Origin: Conidiobolus incongruus B7586
Lineage: Eukaryota > Entomophthoromycota > Entomophthoromycetes > Entomophthorales > Conidiobolaceae
Direction of reading: 5' to 3'
Assembly (NCBI GenBank): GCA_000697335.1
Contig: JNEM01010572.1
Span: 1-64,000 of the forward strand
Length of the DNA: 64,000 nt
Positions within the stretch are counted from its first letter, which is position 1; every line of letters begins with the position of its first letter. The position numbers and the translations under genes are program-made. Positions 25,830 through 35,868 of this stretch are shown here, piece by piece. Below the pieces are notes generated by a model that was given only the letters and a program-made list of their open reading frames with translations, had not been told where the DNA came from and searched no databases.

Positions 25830-26010
25830 TTAGGATGTAAGTTTTATTTGGACAAGATTGCTAATATTGCTAAAAGCATTTCCACTAGAAAATTGATTCG
25901 TGCTAACTGTTATAATTATTGGGGATATTGTATTTCTGAAATTTCCTCAAAATGGTAAAATTTTGAAAATTTTAAACATATCAGCTCTTGGATTATTTTT
26001 ATAGCTGGAA
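25830..26010 (+). pseudogene. TFIIB relic, unit 2 (zinc ribbon and B-reader only)
   Basis: The plus frame from 25830 reads LGCKFYLDKIANIAKS, which aligns residue by residue with LQCKFCVDEIPNIVEE of the intact copies, then LIRANCYNYWG against LVCGNCGLVLG, then SSKW, a stop, and NFEN against RSEWRTFAN. Of the four zinc ligands two remain (CKF and NC). After about 60 codons the match fades and the cyclin folds are not found before unit 3. It is a very old or truncated copy. Confidence 0.65.
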
Positions 26011-26545
26011 CTCCTATAATATTTGTTAATGAGACTTGCACTCTTGGTTTGAAAAAAATGTTACAAGATCTATCATCCAATATCTTAATGCTAATGAATA
26101 AAAATAAATTCAGGTAAATAGACAAAATATGCCAAATGATTGCAAATAATCACATTACTTTTTAACCAACTGAATTTGGATATCAAAATCGGAAATACTA
26201 TATTTGATAGTTGTTCTATTAATCATTATTTATTTAATTTTCTGATATTATATATTGTAAAAATAAATTTAAATTGTAATTAAAATAATCATAAAGTTAT
26301 GCAAACTGGTATTTCCACATATCAACAAAATAATATGTAGAAATTATTAATCATATATATAGTCATATAACTAAATAACTTTCAAAGCCAACCAGAGAAT
26401 AGAATAGTGTGTAATAATTTATTGAATGATGAAATTAATGAATTTAAAATGAAAAATTTAATGATTGTTTATATCATTTGAAAAAATACTATTTCATGAC
26501 TAAATAATTGGAAGCTAAAAAATTTCTATCACATATTTATTCCAA

Positions 26546-27615
26546 ATGAACTCTGATTCTTTTATCAATTTTACTAATTTAACAACACAGTGAGTATTTC
26601 AATATTTTGTTTATTACCTTTCCGCATTAAATTATTTTCAGCTATTTTGATCTCTATTATTGAATTACAAGCTATTAAGAATAATATAGACCATTGTGAG
26701 CTAATATATTGTAGAAACTATACTAATGAAGGTCCTCTTGTTATCTAAAACATTGTCTCTAAAAAATTATTTTCCGGTTACTGTGCATGCGATTTAGGTT
26801 ATATTATCGTCAATATCATTCCTGAAAATAATAACGTTGTGAATAATACAAGTAATAATTCGCTACACACTGGTACTGAGGGAAATTCTGACTTGACTGG
26901 CGTTCAATTGGATATTAAGAATTTAGTTAAGGTTCATAGTAATAAACTAGTCAAAAATCTTAATAATGTTTTCAATCAATACATTGTTTAGAAAGATGAA
27001 AAGGATCTCGAGGAGGTATTTAATGATGTCTCTACACTTTGTAACATGCCGCATTTAAACCAAGTAGTTAATGATACTACTAAACGATACTGCCAGCGTG
27101 CAAAAGAGGAGAAATTGTCAAATGTCAAACATTATAAAACGATTTATGCTGTTGCGATCTTTATGTCATCTAAGGCTGAAAAAGTATCATGTACGTTAAG
27201 TGAAACATACATTAAAATAATGAATCTCTAAAAAATGATGTAAAAGCCCATATTCTCTTATTTAAAGGAATCGATGCTAATGGCCAAACTGACAATCCTG
27301 AGCAGTTGATTTTAAGTTGATGTTCCAGATCTGAACTACCTATCAACGTTGAGAAAACAAGTATTGTATAGCCATGATTTATTAAAAATCTGTCAAATTT
27401 GACTTTAATTAACTGAGTTGAGGTTAGTGGGGCCTGTGTTTATTACTCTTCTAAGTTTCTTGGTCATTACAGATCCTTCAAAGATATATATGATGTCTAT
27501 GGATTTGCTCAAGATAAAGTTAAAGATGTCTATTATATATTGTATCATGCTATTGATGAGTTAAAATATCCTCTCTTGTGCCGCAATGGTGCTAACTGGG
27601 ACGGATTGCTTTAGC
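26546..27615 (+). pseudogene. TFIIB pseudogene, unit 3 of the array
   Basis: The unit spans most of the TFIIB architecture in the plus strand. A zinc-ribbon-like start has YCRNYTNEG and GYCACDLGYIIVN; VQLDIKNL equals the intact SQLDTAIS. The first cyclin fold is CNMPHLNQVVNDTTKRY followed by RAKEEKLSNVKHYKTI. The second cyclin fold has GACVYYSSKFLGHYRSFKDI (27430-27480) and the C-terminus LLCRNGANWDGLL with a stop at 27613. At least five stops or frame shifts interrupt it, including stops in the linker, after the first fold (IKIMNL), and around 27320-27420. The proposed start at 26546 is uncertain and would need an intron. It is closer to the intact copies than unit 1 is. Confidence 0.85.
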
Positions 27616-28364
27616 GTATTCTCTTGTAAAATTATTTTATTGTTGGTGCATATTATCAAATGTATTATAATAATGCACAATATTCATTTAAGAACAAACA
27701 TGATGTATCAAATTCAATAAATAATTATAACAAATATTTTTTAAAATTTTAAATAGTATATAATTTATATAGACATACAATAAAATATTAGACATATCAG
27801 CAAATTTGTTTTGAAGTGTTCATTTATTGGAATAAATTGTTTAGATCAATTAGTTGGGAATTAAATTTATTAAAGTCATTGTGAACTTTGACAAGTAATT
27901 TCAATTTGTATCAAAATTAATATTCATCAAAATTCTTATATTAAATATCTAATTAATTATTTAATAGATAAAATTCAATTTAGAATAATTTGTGTTTGAG
28001 TTGAAGGGTATATAGTAAATTAATAAATCGTTAATATTATATTTATTTAATATTAGTTATTTAATAAACATGAAATCATGTTATCGATCATATAGATAAT
28101 AACTTGGATTTAGTCCGATAATCTTTATTCATTACAATAATATTTAATCATATATCAAGTATTAGTCAATTTAATATCAAAAATTAGTAATCACATTATG
28201 ACAAAATTATATGATATCACAAGCCAATGAAATAAGACGCAGAATATTGATTATGTAATCTGGGATTTAATGAGTGGGAATATTCAATTTGATTATAAAG
28301 TGCATAAATAGGAAATGGCAGTACTCTAAATGCCTAATTAGTTTTTCCGCAGTCAGAAATTATG
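27616..28364. other. AT-rich stretch between TFIIB units 3 and 4
   Basis: No coding signal. It contains the distal upstream region of unit 4. Confidence 0.5.
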
Positions 28365-28491
28365 TATAAATATCGTCCTCATTCCCAACTTAATTGACTT
28401 TGTTCTTTCTCTTCCTCAATCTTAGGAATCTTTACACTTAAACTGCTTCACTTTTAATTGATTATCAATTATCTTTGTAGTTTTAAATACA
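28365..28491 (+). promoter_or_regulatory. Core promoter and leader of TFIIB unit 4
   Basis: TATAAATA near 28366 is followed about 34 bases later by TTGTTCTTTCT. The leader that follows (GGAATC, then CTTCAC, TTAATTG, TTATCAATTATCT and TGTAGTTTTAAA just before the ATG) is nearly the same as in unit 5. The leader could hide a 5'-UTR intron ending at TTTGTAG. Confidence 0.6.
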
Positions 28492-29463
28492 ATGACTTCT
28501 ATTATTAATCAACAATCTCGTAAAAGAAATCCACTCAGTGTGATTTTGCAATGTAAATTTTGTGTTGATGAGATTCCTAATATTGTTGAAGAATACTCCT
28601 CAGGAGATTTGGTTTGCGGTAATTGCGGTCTCGTCTTAGGCGACCGTATTATCGATACCCGCTCCGAATGGCGTACCTTTGCTAACGATGAAGGCGACGA
28701 CCCTTCTCGAGTTGGTGCTGCCGAAGACCCTCTAATGTCTGGCTCTCAGCTTGACACTGCAATCTCTGTAAGGGATGGTGGTAGTGGCATTGCTAAGGAT
28801 CTCAACAAGATCCATAGTCGTTCCATTGCAGCATCTGGTGCAAAGAATCTTACCGAAGCGTTCAATGAAATTTCTGCTTTCTGTGGAAATTTACATTTAA
28901 ACAAGATGATTACTGATACCGTTAAGCAAATCTATAAACGTGCTGAAGAGGATAAGCTCTTACGTGGTAAACCACGTGTTTTGATTATTGCTGCTGCAAT
29001 TTTTATTGCATTGAGAATTCACCATGTATCTCGTACTTACAAAGAAATTTGTAATTTAACTGGTGTGTCTAAGAAAGACCTTGGTAAAGCTGTTAAAGCT
29101 TTATCTATAAATGCTGAAACCAATACTCAAATTGCCCATCCTCAACAGTCCATGGCACGTTATTGTTCTAACCTTGGACTACCTATGAGCGTTGAGCATG
29201 CAAGTACTTTAATATCTAAAAAAGCTAAAAATATCAACAGCTTGGCTGGTAAAAATCCCAATTCAATTGCAGCAGCAGCTATTTACTATGCCTCTCACCT
29301 TCTTGGTTGTGGTAGATCCCTTGAGGATATCTCCAAGGTTTGTGGTATCACCGAAAGTACTGCTAAAGCTGTCTATCGTGTTATGTACCGTGCTACCAAT
29401 GAGTTTAAGGATCCTCTCTTGTACCGTGATGGTGCCAACTATGAGAATCTTCCTTCTCCTTAA
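28492..29463 (+). CDS. Transcription initiation factor TFIIB, unit 4 (intact)
   Basis: TFIIB bridges TBP on the promoter and RNA polymerase II and helps choose the start site. This intact 323-residue, intron-free copy has a zinc ribbon with ligands C21, C24, C42 and C45, a B-reader/linker block with SEWRTFANDEGDDPSRVG (about residues 57-74), and two cyclin folds (about 110-200 and 215-305) containing RAEEDKLLRGK and AAAAIYYASHLLG. It ends RDGANYENLPSP. Human TFIIB has 316 residues and yeast Sua7 345. It is about three quarters identical to unit 5, with the most change in the cyclin folds and the least in the N-terminal polymerase-contacting part. TFIIB is usually a single gene, so one of the two may have a specialised role. 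I would not say which one is the housekeeping copy. Confidence 0.95.
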   Translation: MTSIINQQSRKRNPLSVILQCKFCVDEIPNIVEEYSSGDLVCGNCGLVLGDRIIDTRSEWRTFANDEGDDPSRVGAAEDPLMSGSQLDTAISVRDGGSGIAKDLNKIHSRSIAASGAKNLTEAFNEISAFCGNLHLNKMITDTVKQIYKRAEEDKLLRGKPRVLIIAAAIFIALRIHHVSRTYKEICNLTGVSKKDLGKAVKALSINAETNTQIAHPQQSMARYCSNLGLPMSVEHASTLISKKAKNINSLAGKNPNSIAAAAIYYASHLLGCGRSLEDISKVCGITESTAKAVYRVMYRATNEFKDPLLYRDGANYENLPSP

Positions 29464-31685
29464 TTTCTACATACTTATTTTTATATTTGTATTATCTATT
29501 ATCCATTATATTTATTTATTATCTATACTTTGCTGACACAACCTTGTTGTTAAGTCAAATGTAAATTATTTATAATTTAAAAAAATGAAAATTAAAAACT
29601 GTATAAAAATTTTATTACAATATCAATGATATTGTATTTTCATTATATTTCTTTCATAATATATATAGTATAAAATAAATATCTAACCATTATCTTTTAT
29701 ATTTGCTTGAGTAATTACTTTAATATTTTAAATATTCATGTAAATAAATCAAATAATTGTTTCTATGATTGAATTCATATAATTAATTATATAACAAGTT
29801 ATTAAAATAATTAATTTTTATATACAATAATCAAAAGAAAGGATTCTTAAACTAGTCCAAAGTTAATGAAATTTGATCATCTTTGTTTAAGTTTTGTATG
29901 GAGTCTAGAGACTTAAAGAGAATAGGCACGAATACCAAGCTTGGAAGATTAGATTGACTATTAAATAGCAACAAAGTATTTTCTAGTAGTATAAATGCCT
30001 GATCTGTTTTTACATGCTATTGGGGACATTTGAAAAATTTGCTTGATAAAAATTGTATATATAAATATCCACAAGTACCTTATGCTTTGTTTATATAATA
30101 CTTGTTATAAATGGTTACCTTTTACAAATGATATTCTTCAATTTTATAAAGTTTTCACATCTATAATGAGACTTAGCATTGCTTTTTTACTTACATAAAT
30201 TTATTGGTTATTCTTAATATCTTTTGAATCCCAAACTCAGAAACATTACAATATAACACTATTTAATAATTGTCTTAAGTACCATATTTATAAGCTTTTA
30301 AATTTTAAAATAAATTGTTTAAATATTTCAGGTAAATCACAATTAATTTAAATGTGTTTTTATTTTATATCTTAATTTGATCTTTTCTTTTATATACTAA
30401 CTATATTATGATATATTTTTAAGAAATTACTTATCACTTTATTTAAATATTATAAAGAGTTTTTAGTACTTATTTTTATTACTATGATGATTTATATTCA
30501 AATATTTGGTCTTTAATACCGATGAATTTAAAAAATATTATTTATTTTGAAACATTAATTATAGATTTTGTAATTATAATTATTTATTAATATATTAAGT
30601 TGGAAAGGGTTTGATTTTAGTGTTTACATAAATTTTTTGATTATTTAATTAATATATATATTATTTTGAGTTTTATTCTTTTTTTATTTTTCCTAAATAT
30701 AATTTATAATATATTTGTTATAAAACAATTATATATTATAGTATTATATTATATTATTTAATCTTTATTAATTTTTTTCAAAATAAATGTAAAATACTTA
30801 AAATAATATATCTCTTATATACATGAAATAACCATATTTAAACTATTTCTTTGTCATATTTATTCTAAAAAGATTTTTCTCTACTATCACTGATAATTTT
30901 ATATTCAATAAATCTTTTTTGAAGTATTAAACTTATTATTTATAGTTATGTTTTTGATATTCTGAATAAATTTTATATAATATATTGTTTTTAGATTAAT
31001 ATAATATTTGACATTATAGATTAAACAAAATTTCATTTCATCTAAAATTTATATTTTATTTTTTCTAGTTTTATGTGAATTAAATTGCTTAACAAGATTT
31101 CAATTTATTTTTATATTATAGAAATGAAAACATAGTCAGATTATATATAATTAACTAAAAATGGCATTAATATATTTAATATTGTATTATTTGAAACTAA
31201 ACACAATTGTAAAATAATGTCCAAGTATTTATGTTACAAGTGATAGATTATCTAACCTCTGATTAAATATTGATACACATGCTCAGAATCAGTGGAAATT
31301 CTAGGAACAGTGGGAAAAATAATAGAATAATCAATATTAATCAGTTTATATAAATAGTTATTGCGATTTTATTATCATATATTTGATAATATTGAAATCA
31401 TAATTTAAGAATATATATCTTAAATTCTAGTCGAAATTTAGTGGTATAAAATATGAACTAGGTTTTAGCTCAGAAGAATAAATTAAACACTATCACAAAT
31501 TACAAGGTTAAATATAAATTCTATTGTTTTCTAGAGTGAATCAGAAATTATGGGAATTGTCTTGATTAAATTTATTAATCAAATTTTATTAGTTTAAAAT
31601 TGAAACAAGATAAAATTGATTGGTTTAAATGAAAATTGTTAAATTTGTGATTAGCTAATTTGGAAACTTGGTTGATAACCAATTT
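29464..31685. other. AT-rich stretch between TFIIB units 4 and 5
   Basis: No open frame of note. Around 29970-30005 the words TATAAATGCCTGATCTG and TTTTTACATGC resemble the upstream region of unit 4 (CTAAATGCCTAATTAG, TTTTTCCGCAG near 28327), so a worn promoter copy may be present. The rest is AT-rich noise. Confidence 0.35.
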
Positions 31686-31811
31686 ACTATAAATCAAGTG
31701 TTTTTCCTACCTTATGAATCTTGTTCTTTCTTTCAGCAATTCTAGGAATCTTGCAATCCACATCACTTCACTGTTAATTGTTTATCAATTATCTCTGTAG
31801 TTTTAAACATT
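31686..31811 (+). promoter_or_regulatory. Core promoter and leader of TFIIB unit 5
   Basis: TATAAA at about 31688 lies 33 bases upstream of TTGTTCTTTCTTTC. The leader (AGGAATCTTGC, CTTCACTGTTAATTG, TTATCAATTATCT, TGTAGTTTTAAACAT) matches unit 4 closely up to the ATG. Confidence 0.6.
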
Positions 31812-32783
31812 ATGACTTCTGTTAAACAACACGCCCCTAAGAAAAATAACGGCCTTTGTGTCAAATTACAATGTAAATTTTGTGTAGACGAGATTCCTAA
31901 TATTGTGGAAGAATTTGCCTCAGGAGATTTGGTTTGTGGTAATTGCGGCCTCGTCTTAGGCGACCGTATTATCGATACCCGCTCCGAATGGCGTACCTTT
32001 GCTAACGATGAGGGTGACGACCCTTCTCGAGTTGGTGCTGCCGCAAACCCTCTCTTGTCTGGCTCTCAGCTTGACACTGCGATTTCCACAATGGATGGTG
32101 GTAGTGGTACTGCAAAGGATCTCAACAAGATCCACAATAGATCCATTGCAGTAAAGGGTGAAAAGAATCTTATCCAAGCTTTCAAAGAAATCTCCGCTCT
32201 CTGTGACAATTTGCAATTAAACAAAGTCATTAGTGATATTGCCAAACAACATTACAAGCGCGCCGAAGAGGAGAAACTCTTACGCGGTAAACCAAGTAAT
32301 GTTATTATCGCTGCCGCGATCTTCATCGCGTTGAGAACTGAAAAAGTACCTCGTACTTTTAAAGAAATTTGCGCCTTGACCAAAGTTTCTAAAAAAGAAA
32401 TTGGCAAAGCTTACATCGCCTTATCTAAAGGAATCGATACAAATGTCCAATCTGCTAACCCTCAACAATTGATGGCGCGTTACTGCTCCAACCTTGGACT
32501 GCCTATGGTTGTTGAAAACGCCAGTATTTTATTATCTAAAAAAGTTAAAAACATCCCAAGCTTAGCGGGTAAAAGTCCTATTTCGATTGCTGCTGCTTGT
32601 ATTTATTATGCTTCTCACCTTCTTGGTCATGGTAGATCCTTTAAGGATATCTGTGATATGTGTGGTATCTCTGAAGGTACTGCTAGAGGTGCCTATCGTA
32701 CTATGTACCGTGCTGCAGATGAGTTAAAAGATCCTCTCTTGTACCGTGATGGTGCCGACTGGGGTAATCTTCCCTCTCCTTAA
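31812..32783 (+). CDS. Transcription initiation factor TFIIB, unit 5 (intact)
   Basis: This is the second intact TFIIB of the array, again 323 residues and intron-free. Zinc ligands are at the same positions (C21, C24, C42, C45). The B-reader block is identical to unit 4 through SEWRTFANDEGDDPSRVGAA. The first fold reads RAEEEKLLRGKPSNV and AAAIFIALRTEKVPRTFKE; the second has AAACIYYASHLLGHGRSFKD; the end is RDGADWGNLPSP. Compared with unit 4 it looks somewhat closer to ordinary TFIIB in the cyclin folds (for example the acidic/lysine TEKVPRTFKE helix) and uses more C/G-ending codons, so it may be the more strongly expressed copy. That is inference from sequence alone. Confidence 0.95.
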   Translation: MTSVKQHAPKKNNGLCVKLQCKFCVDEIPNIVEEFASGDLVCGNCGLVLGDRIIDTRSEWRTFANDEGDDPSRVGAAANPLLSGSQLDTAISTMDGGSGTAKDLNKIHNRSIAVKGEKNLIQAFKEISALCDNLQLNKVISDIAKQHYKRAEEEKLLRGKPSNVIIAAAIFIALRTEKVPRTFKEICALTKVSKKEIGKAYIALSKGIDTNVQSANPQQLMARYCSNLGLPMVVENASILLSKKVKNIPSLAGKSPISIAAACIYYASHLLGHGRSFKDICDMCGISEGTARGAYRTMYRAADELKDPLLYRDGADWGNLPSP

Positions 32784-33823
32784 TTATTACTTTATTTCTT
32801 TATATATTAATATTACATTTTTTTCCTTATTATTATTTTTCTTGTCTTCTGTAAAACATATATAATCTTTAACTATATACTAAACTAAAACATTTAATAA
32901 CTAACAATAAATAATTTCAAAAAGGTCAGATTTTATTCACATAATCATGTTTGATGAACCTCACTTTGTGCTAATATATTTGATCTTAACAAGATTGTAT
33001 AAACTTGTACTATTGAAGTGATATTTGTGACTTTAATCTTTTTTTCTTGAGCAAATAAACTTCTTACATTTGCCTAGCAACATTAAATACTGCTCACGCT
33101 CTACAATAACTTAATATCCGCATAAAACAGGGTCAATCAAACGCGTTTTTTATTCATATCAATCCTTTTTAAAATCCCTAAGTATATTTTAGACTTAGAA
33201 TTTTATAACTCTATTAAATATTATAATGAAGAATAACTCTGTAAATTTACAAACCAGTATTATTGAAAATTTAATATCCATTAATCATATAATACTATAC
33301 TAATACATTGTCGATGAATTTTTTAATATATTAATTTATTAACATCAATTTTTAATTTATTTTAAATAATTGGAAGAATTTTTTATAAAATTTAATAATG
33401 TTTATTGAAAAATGATTGTAATATTATTAGATTTAAATATATTATTTAATAAATGAAAAAAAAATTATATTTCAAAAATTTTTCTATTATAATATTATTA
33501 AATTAATTAGTTTTACTTGTATTAAATTTATATCCAAGCGAATTCACGTAAACACAATATTGATATATTGCCTTATCATTCTATATAGCATGCTAGTGTA
33601 ATAAATCTCAAACGTTGATATTTTAGTACCTAGATATTATACTTTTTTATTGGCTGATAGATAAACATTAAATATTAAGAAAATATTAACCATTTGATTG
33701 TTTTTCGGTAATTTTAAGTTACTACTAGTCATTTGTATTGAAGCTTGATATACAATTAAATAATATATATTATGATTACAAGAAAAAACTTGATTAAAAC
33801 AAATTAATACACTGCTGTAAAAG
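32784..33823. other. AT-rich intergenic stretch
   Basis: No coding signal beyond chance frames. It ends at the left copy of the 217-bp inverted repeat. Confidence 0.5.
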
Positions 33824-34040
33824 ATATTGTGAGATCCCAAAGTGCTATCCTTGACACCATTTTTAACCTTGGGTTTCCATTCTATAAGGAGGCTTTACCT
33901 TAATTGACCATTATTTGCGACATAAGTTGTAATATTGACCAGTCTTAATGACTAAAATACTTACCTACTATTAGGCAACAACAATGGCCATTCCCGCTCA
34001 CTTTACACCATCCATAATACCCATAGAGAAACTACCATAT
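33824..34040 (-). repeat. 217-bp dispersed repeat, copy 1
   Basis: The reverse complement matches 55237-55453 along its full length without a gap, with six mismatches (about 97%); the middle of about 175 bases is identical. All mismatches cluster at the ends. It is clearly GC-richer than its flanks and keeps CpG. It has no terminal inverted repeats, no poly-A tail, no target duplication that I can see and no open frame. It may be a small mobile element, a duplicated regulatory block or an RNA gene. Confidence 0.9.
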
Positions 34041-34833
34041 CCTGGTGATTATATATATTTGATTCAATTGAAATTACAGAGGATTTAAAGTTTGTTCGGA
34101 AATTTTCAAAATTGATTATTATAGTTTCATTTAATTCTAATTAATAAACTTAAGTTGATTATAGTTTTAAAAATGATATACTATTACATCATTTTTGTAG
34201 TTAATATATTTTAATATTCAAATGCGCAAAAGAATTTTATTGTGAAAATGATCTCATTAAAAATCTGTTTTTTAAATACTTATCACATTTTACCTAATTT
34301 ACAACATTTTCGTTGATATATTAATCTGTTAGTTCAATGAATTACCAAATTAATTTATATTCAAACAGATGTATTTAAATATTTATATATTTATATCAAC
34401 TAATTATAGTGTAATAGATTGAATTAGATATTAAAATTGTATTTTAAAAGACTACATTATAGCTTGATTGAATACTTAATTTCAAAGTCAAATGGCACTT
34501 ATATTAATATTTTGTGAATATATTTCTAGTAAATATCAAATTTTTCATTTATTGAACTTAACATATTGATACAAATAGTGATATCATCTTATAGTAACTT
34601 TCAAACACGGCATTCATTAAAAGAAACATAATGCATATTATGAAAGAATTTTATTTCAATATTAATAAATAATGAAAATTTTTAATGAAAAAATATAATG
34701 ACTTAGATTAAAAAATGGATGAGGATATATCATTACAAGTAATTCTAATAGTCTTTTGATGTACAAGTTCACTTTTTATCAATTAAAATAAATCATTATA
34801 ATTTGCCAGATAAACCACAGCAATAATATTATT
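34041..34833. other. AT-rich stretch without a gene
   Basis: Nothing recognisable between the repeat and the SET-domain pseudogene. Confidence 0.5.
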
Positions 34834-35868
34834 TAAAAATTTGGAACTTCACAACGGCAAGGAATATCAGTATAAAACTTTTTGTCTTGTGATTTACCTC
34901 CAGTATAACTGTAGCAAAACTCTTCAAATGGATTGATATCGCGTTTAGCAAAAGAGTACAATATTATGAATACTTTGGTGTTTCGTAAAGACTAACGGGA
35001 TGAATAGATTTGGGTCAAAGGAATGGTTGATGAAGCGACTGAAATTTCCATAGCTGGTAGCATAAAATGTATGAATAGGATCAGAATCATTTCAAGTATC
35101 GCCATCCAAGTCAAATAGATAGGAAACTCCTTGAGCTTCATAGGATTTACCAAATTGATTAGTATGATTAAATGACGTCACCAAACCTGTGTATATTGAA
35201 ATAAATGCTCCTTTAGGAGTGTCTTCCAAGGTGCAGACTGCCCAACCCTTGTTAGTTGTTTTATATATTCGAAATTTATATTTTCTTTTTGGGTGATATG
35301 ATTGCTAAAAAAAGGAATAGTTTTAGCATATGTGCATTTAGAGTTTCATTCGTAAATTTGATTCCAGATCCCACCAGTACTAGACCCCTATCGCTGTATG
35401 CAATGATATTAGTGTATTCAACACAATCACATATGAATTTTTGATTGAAAGGAGAACACATCGTCCAGGTACATCCGGCAATGAATATAGTTACGTCAGT
35501 TACAGCCTTTTGTCTAATATCTTCATGTAAAAGAAAATTATTGATATAGATAAAATTTGGAGGGTCTGAATCGTGAACAATATTTATAATTAAAATAGGA
35601 TAACCAGTACCATGATTAATTAGATTCATAAAAATCGATGTGTTCGGTTCAAGAGTTGCAATTAATCCCTTTAGGGATCTCATTGTAAATGCTGCATTCA
35701 TTCTTCTACCATATATAATAGACAATAAAAAGCAATCCAAAATATATTTAAACTTTTCTAAATTGGATGTAGGTACTCAAAAGCTCTTATCTTTATGCTC
35801 ATTCTTCCATTTGATTAAACAAGACTCTTATCATCCAAACTTTTCACTGTCATAATTCTTTCAAGCTA
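34834..35868 (-). pseudogene. SUV39/Clr4-type H3K9 methyltransferase pseudogene
   Basis: Functional members methylate histone H3 lysine 9 to build heterochromatin. On the minus strand a chromodomain piece comes first (LIKWKNEHKDKSF, a stop, VPTSNLEKFKYILD). Then a pre-SET region has PPNFIYINNFLLHEDI and the GCTW...CSP...CDCVE cysteine pattern. The SET domain reads YKTTNKGWAVCTLED, SYLFDLDGDT and YGNFSRFINHS with DPNL, then FAKRDINPFEEFCYSYTGG, and a post-SET start DIPCRCE. Domain order is that of SUV39H1 and Clr4. It is broken: TGA at the invariant chromodomain Trp, TGA after DLDGDT, a frame change between pre-SET and SET, and another within the SET core. NHSC has become NHSF. The post-SET stops after CRCEVPNF. 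An upstream N-terminus near 36330 is possible but too worn to call. Confidence 0.8.

Noticed and set aside
33957-33970. Possible U1 snRNA: ATACTTACCT inside the 217-bp repeat, identical to the conserved U1 5' end
   Set aside because: No U1 stem-loop I, 70K-binding loop or Sm site follows, and the repeat ends too soon. A ten-base match in AT-rich DNA can be chance.
16570-35868. Stop-codon reassignment (TGA as Trp, TAA/TAG as Gln)
   Set aside because: TGA occurs at the chromodomain Trp and inside VPS3, and TAA/TAG at Gln positions in AspRS. But NELF-A and the aminotransferase end cleanly at TGA, RPL3, TFIIB and others at TAA, PDS5 at TAG, and the genes with internal stops also have frame shifts or lost catalytic residues. 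Ordinary decay explains this better.
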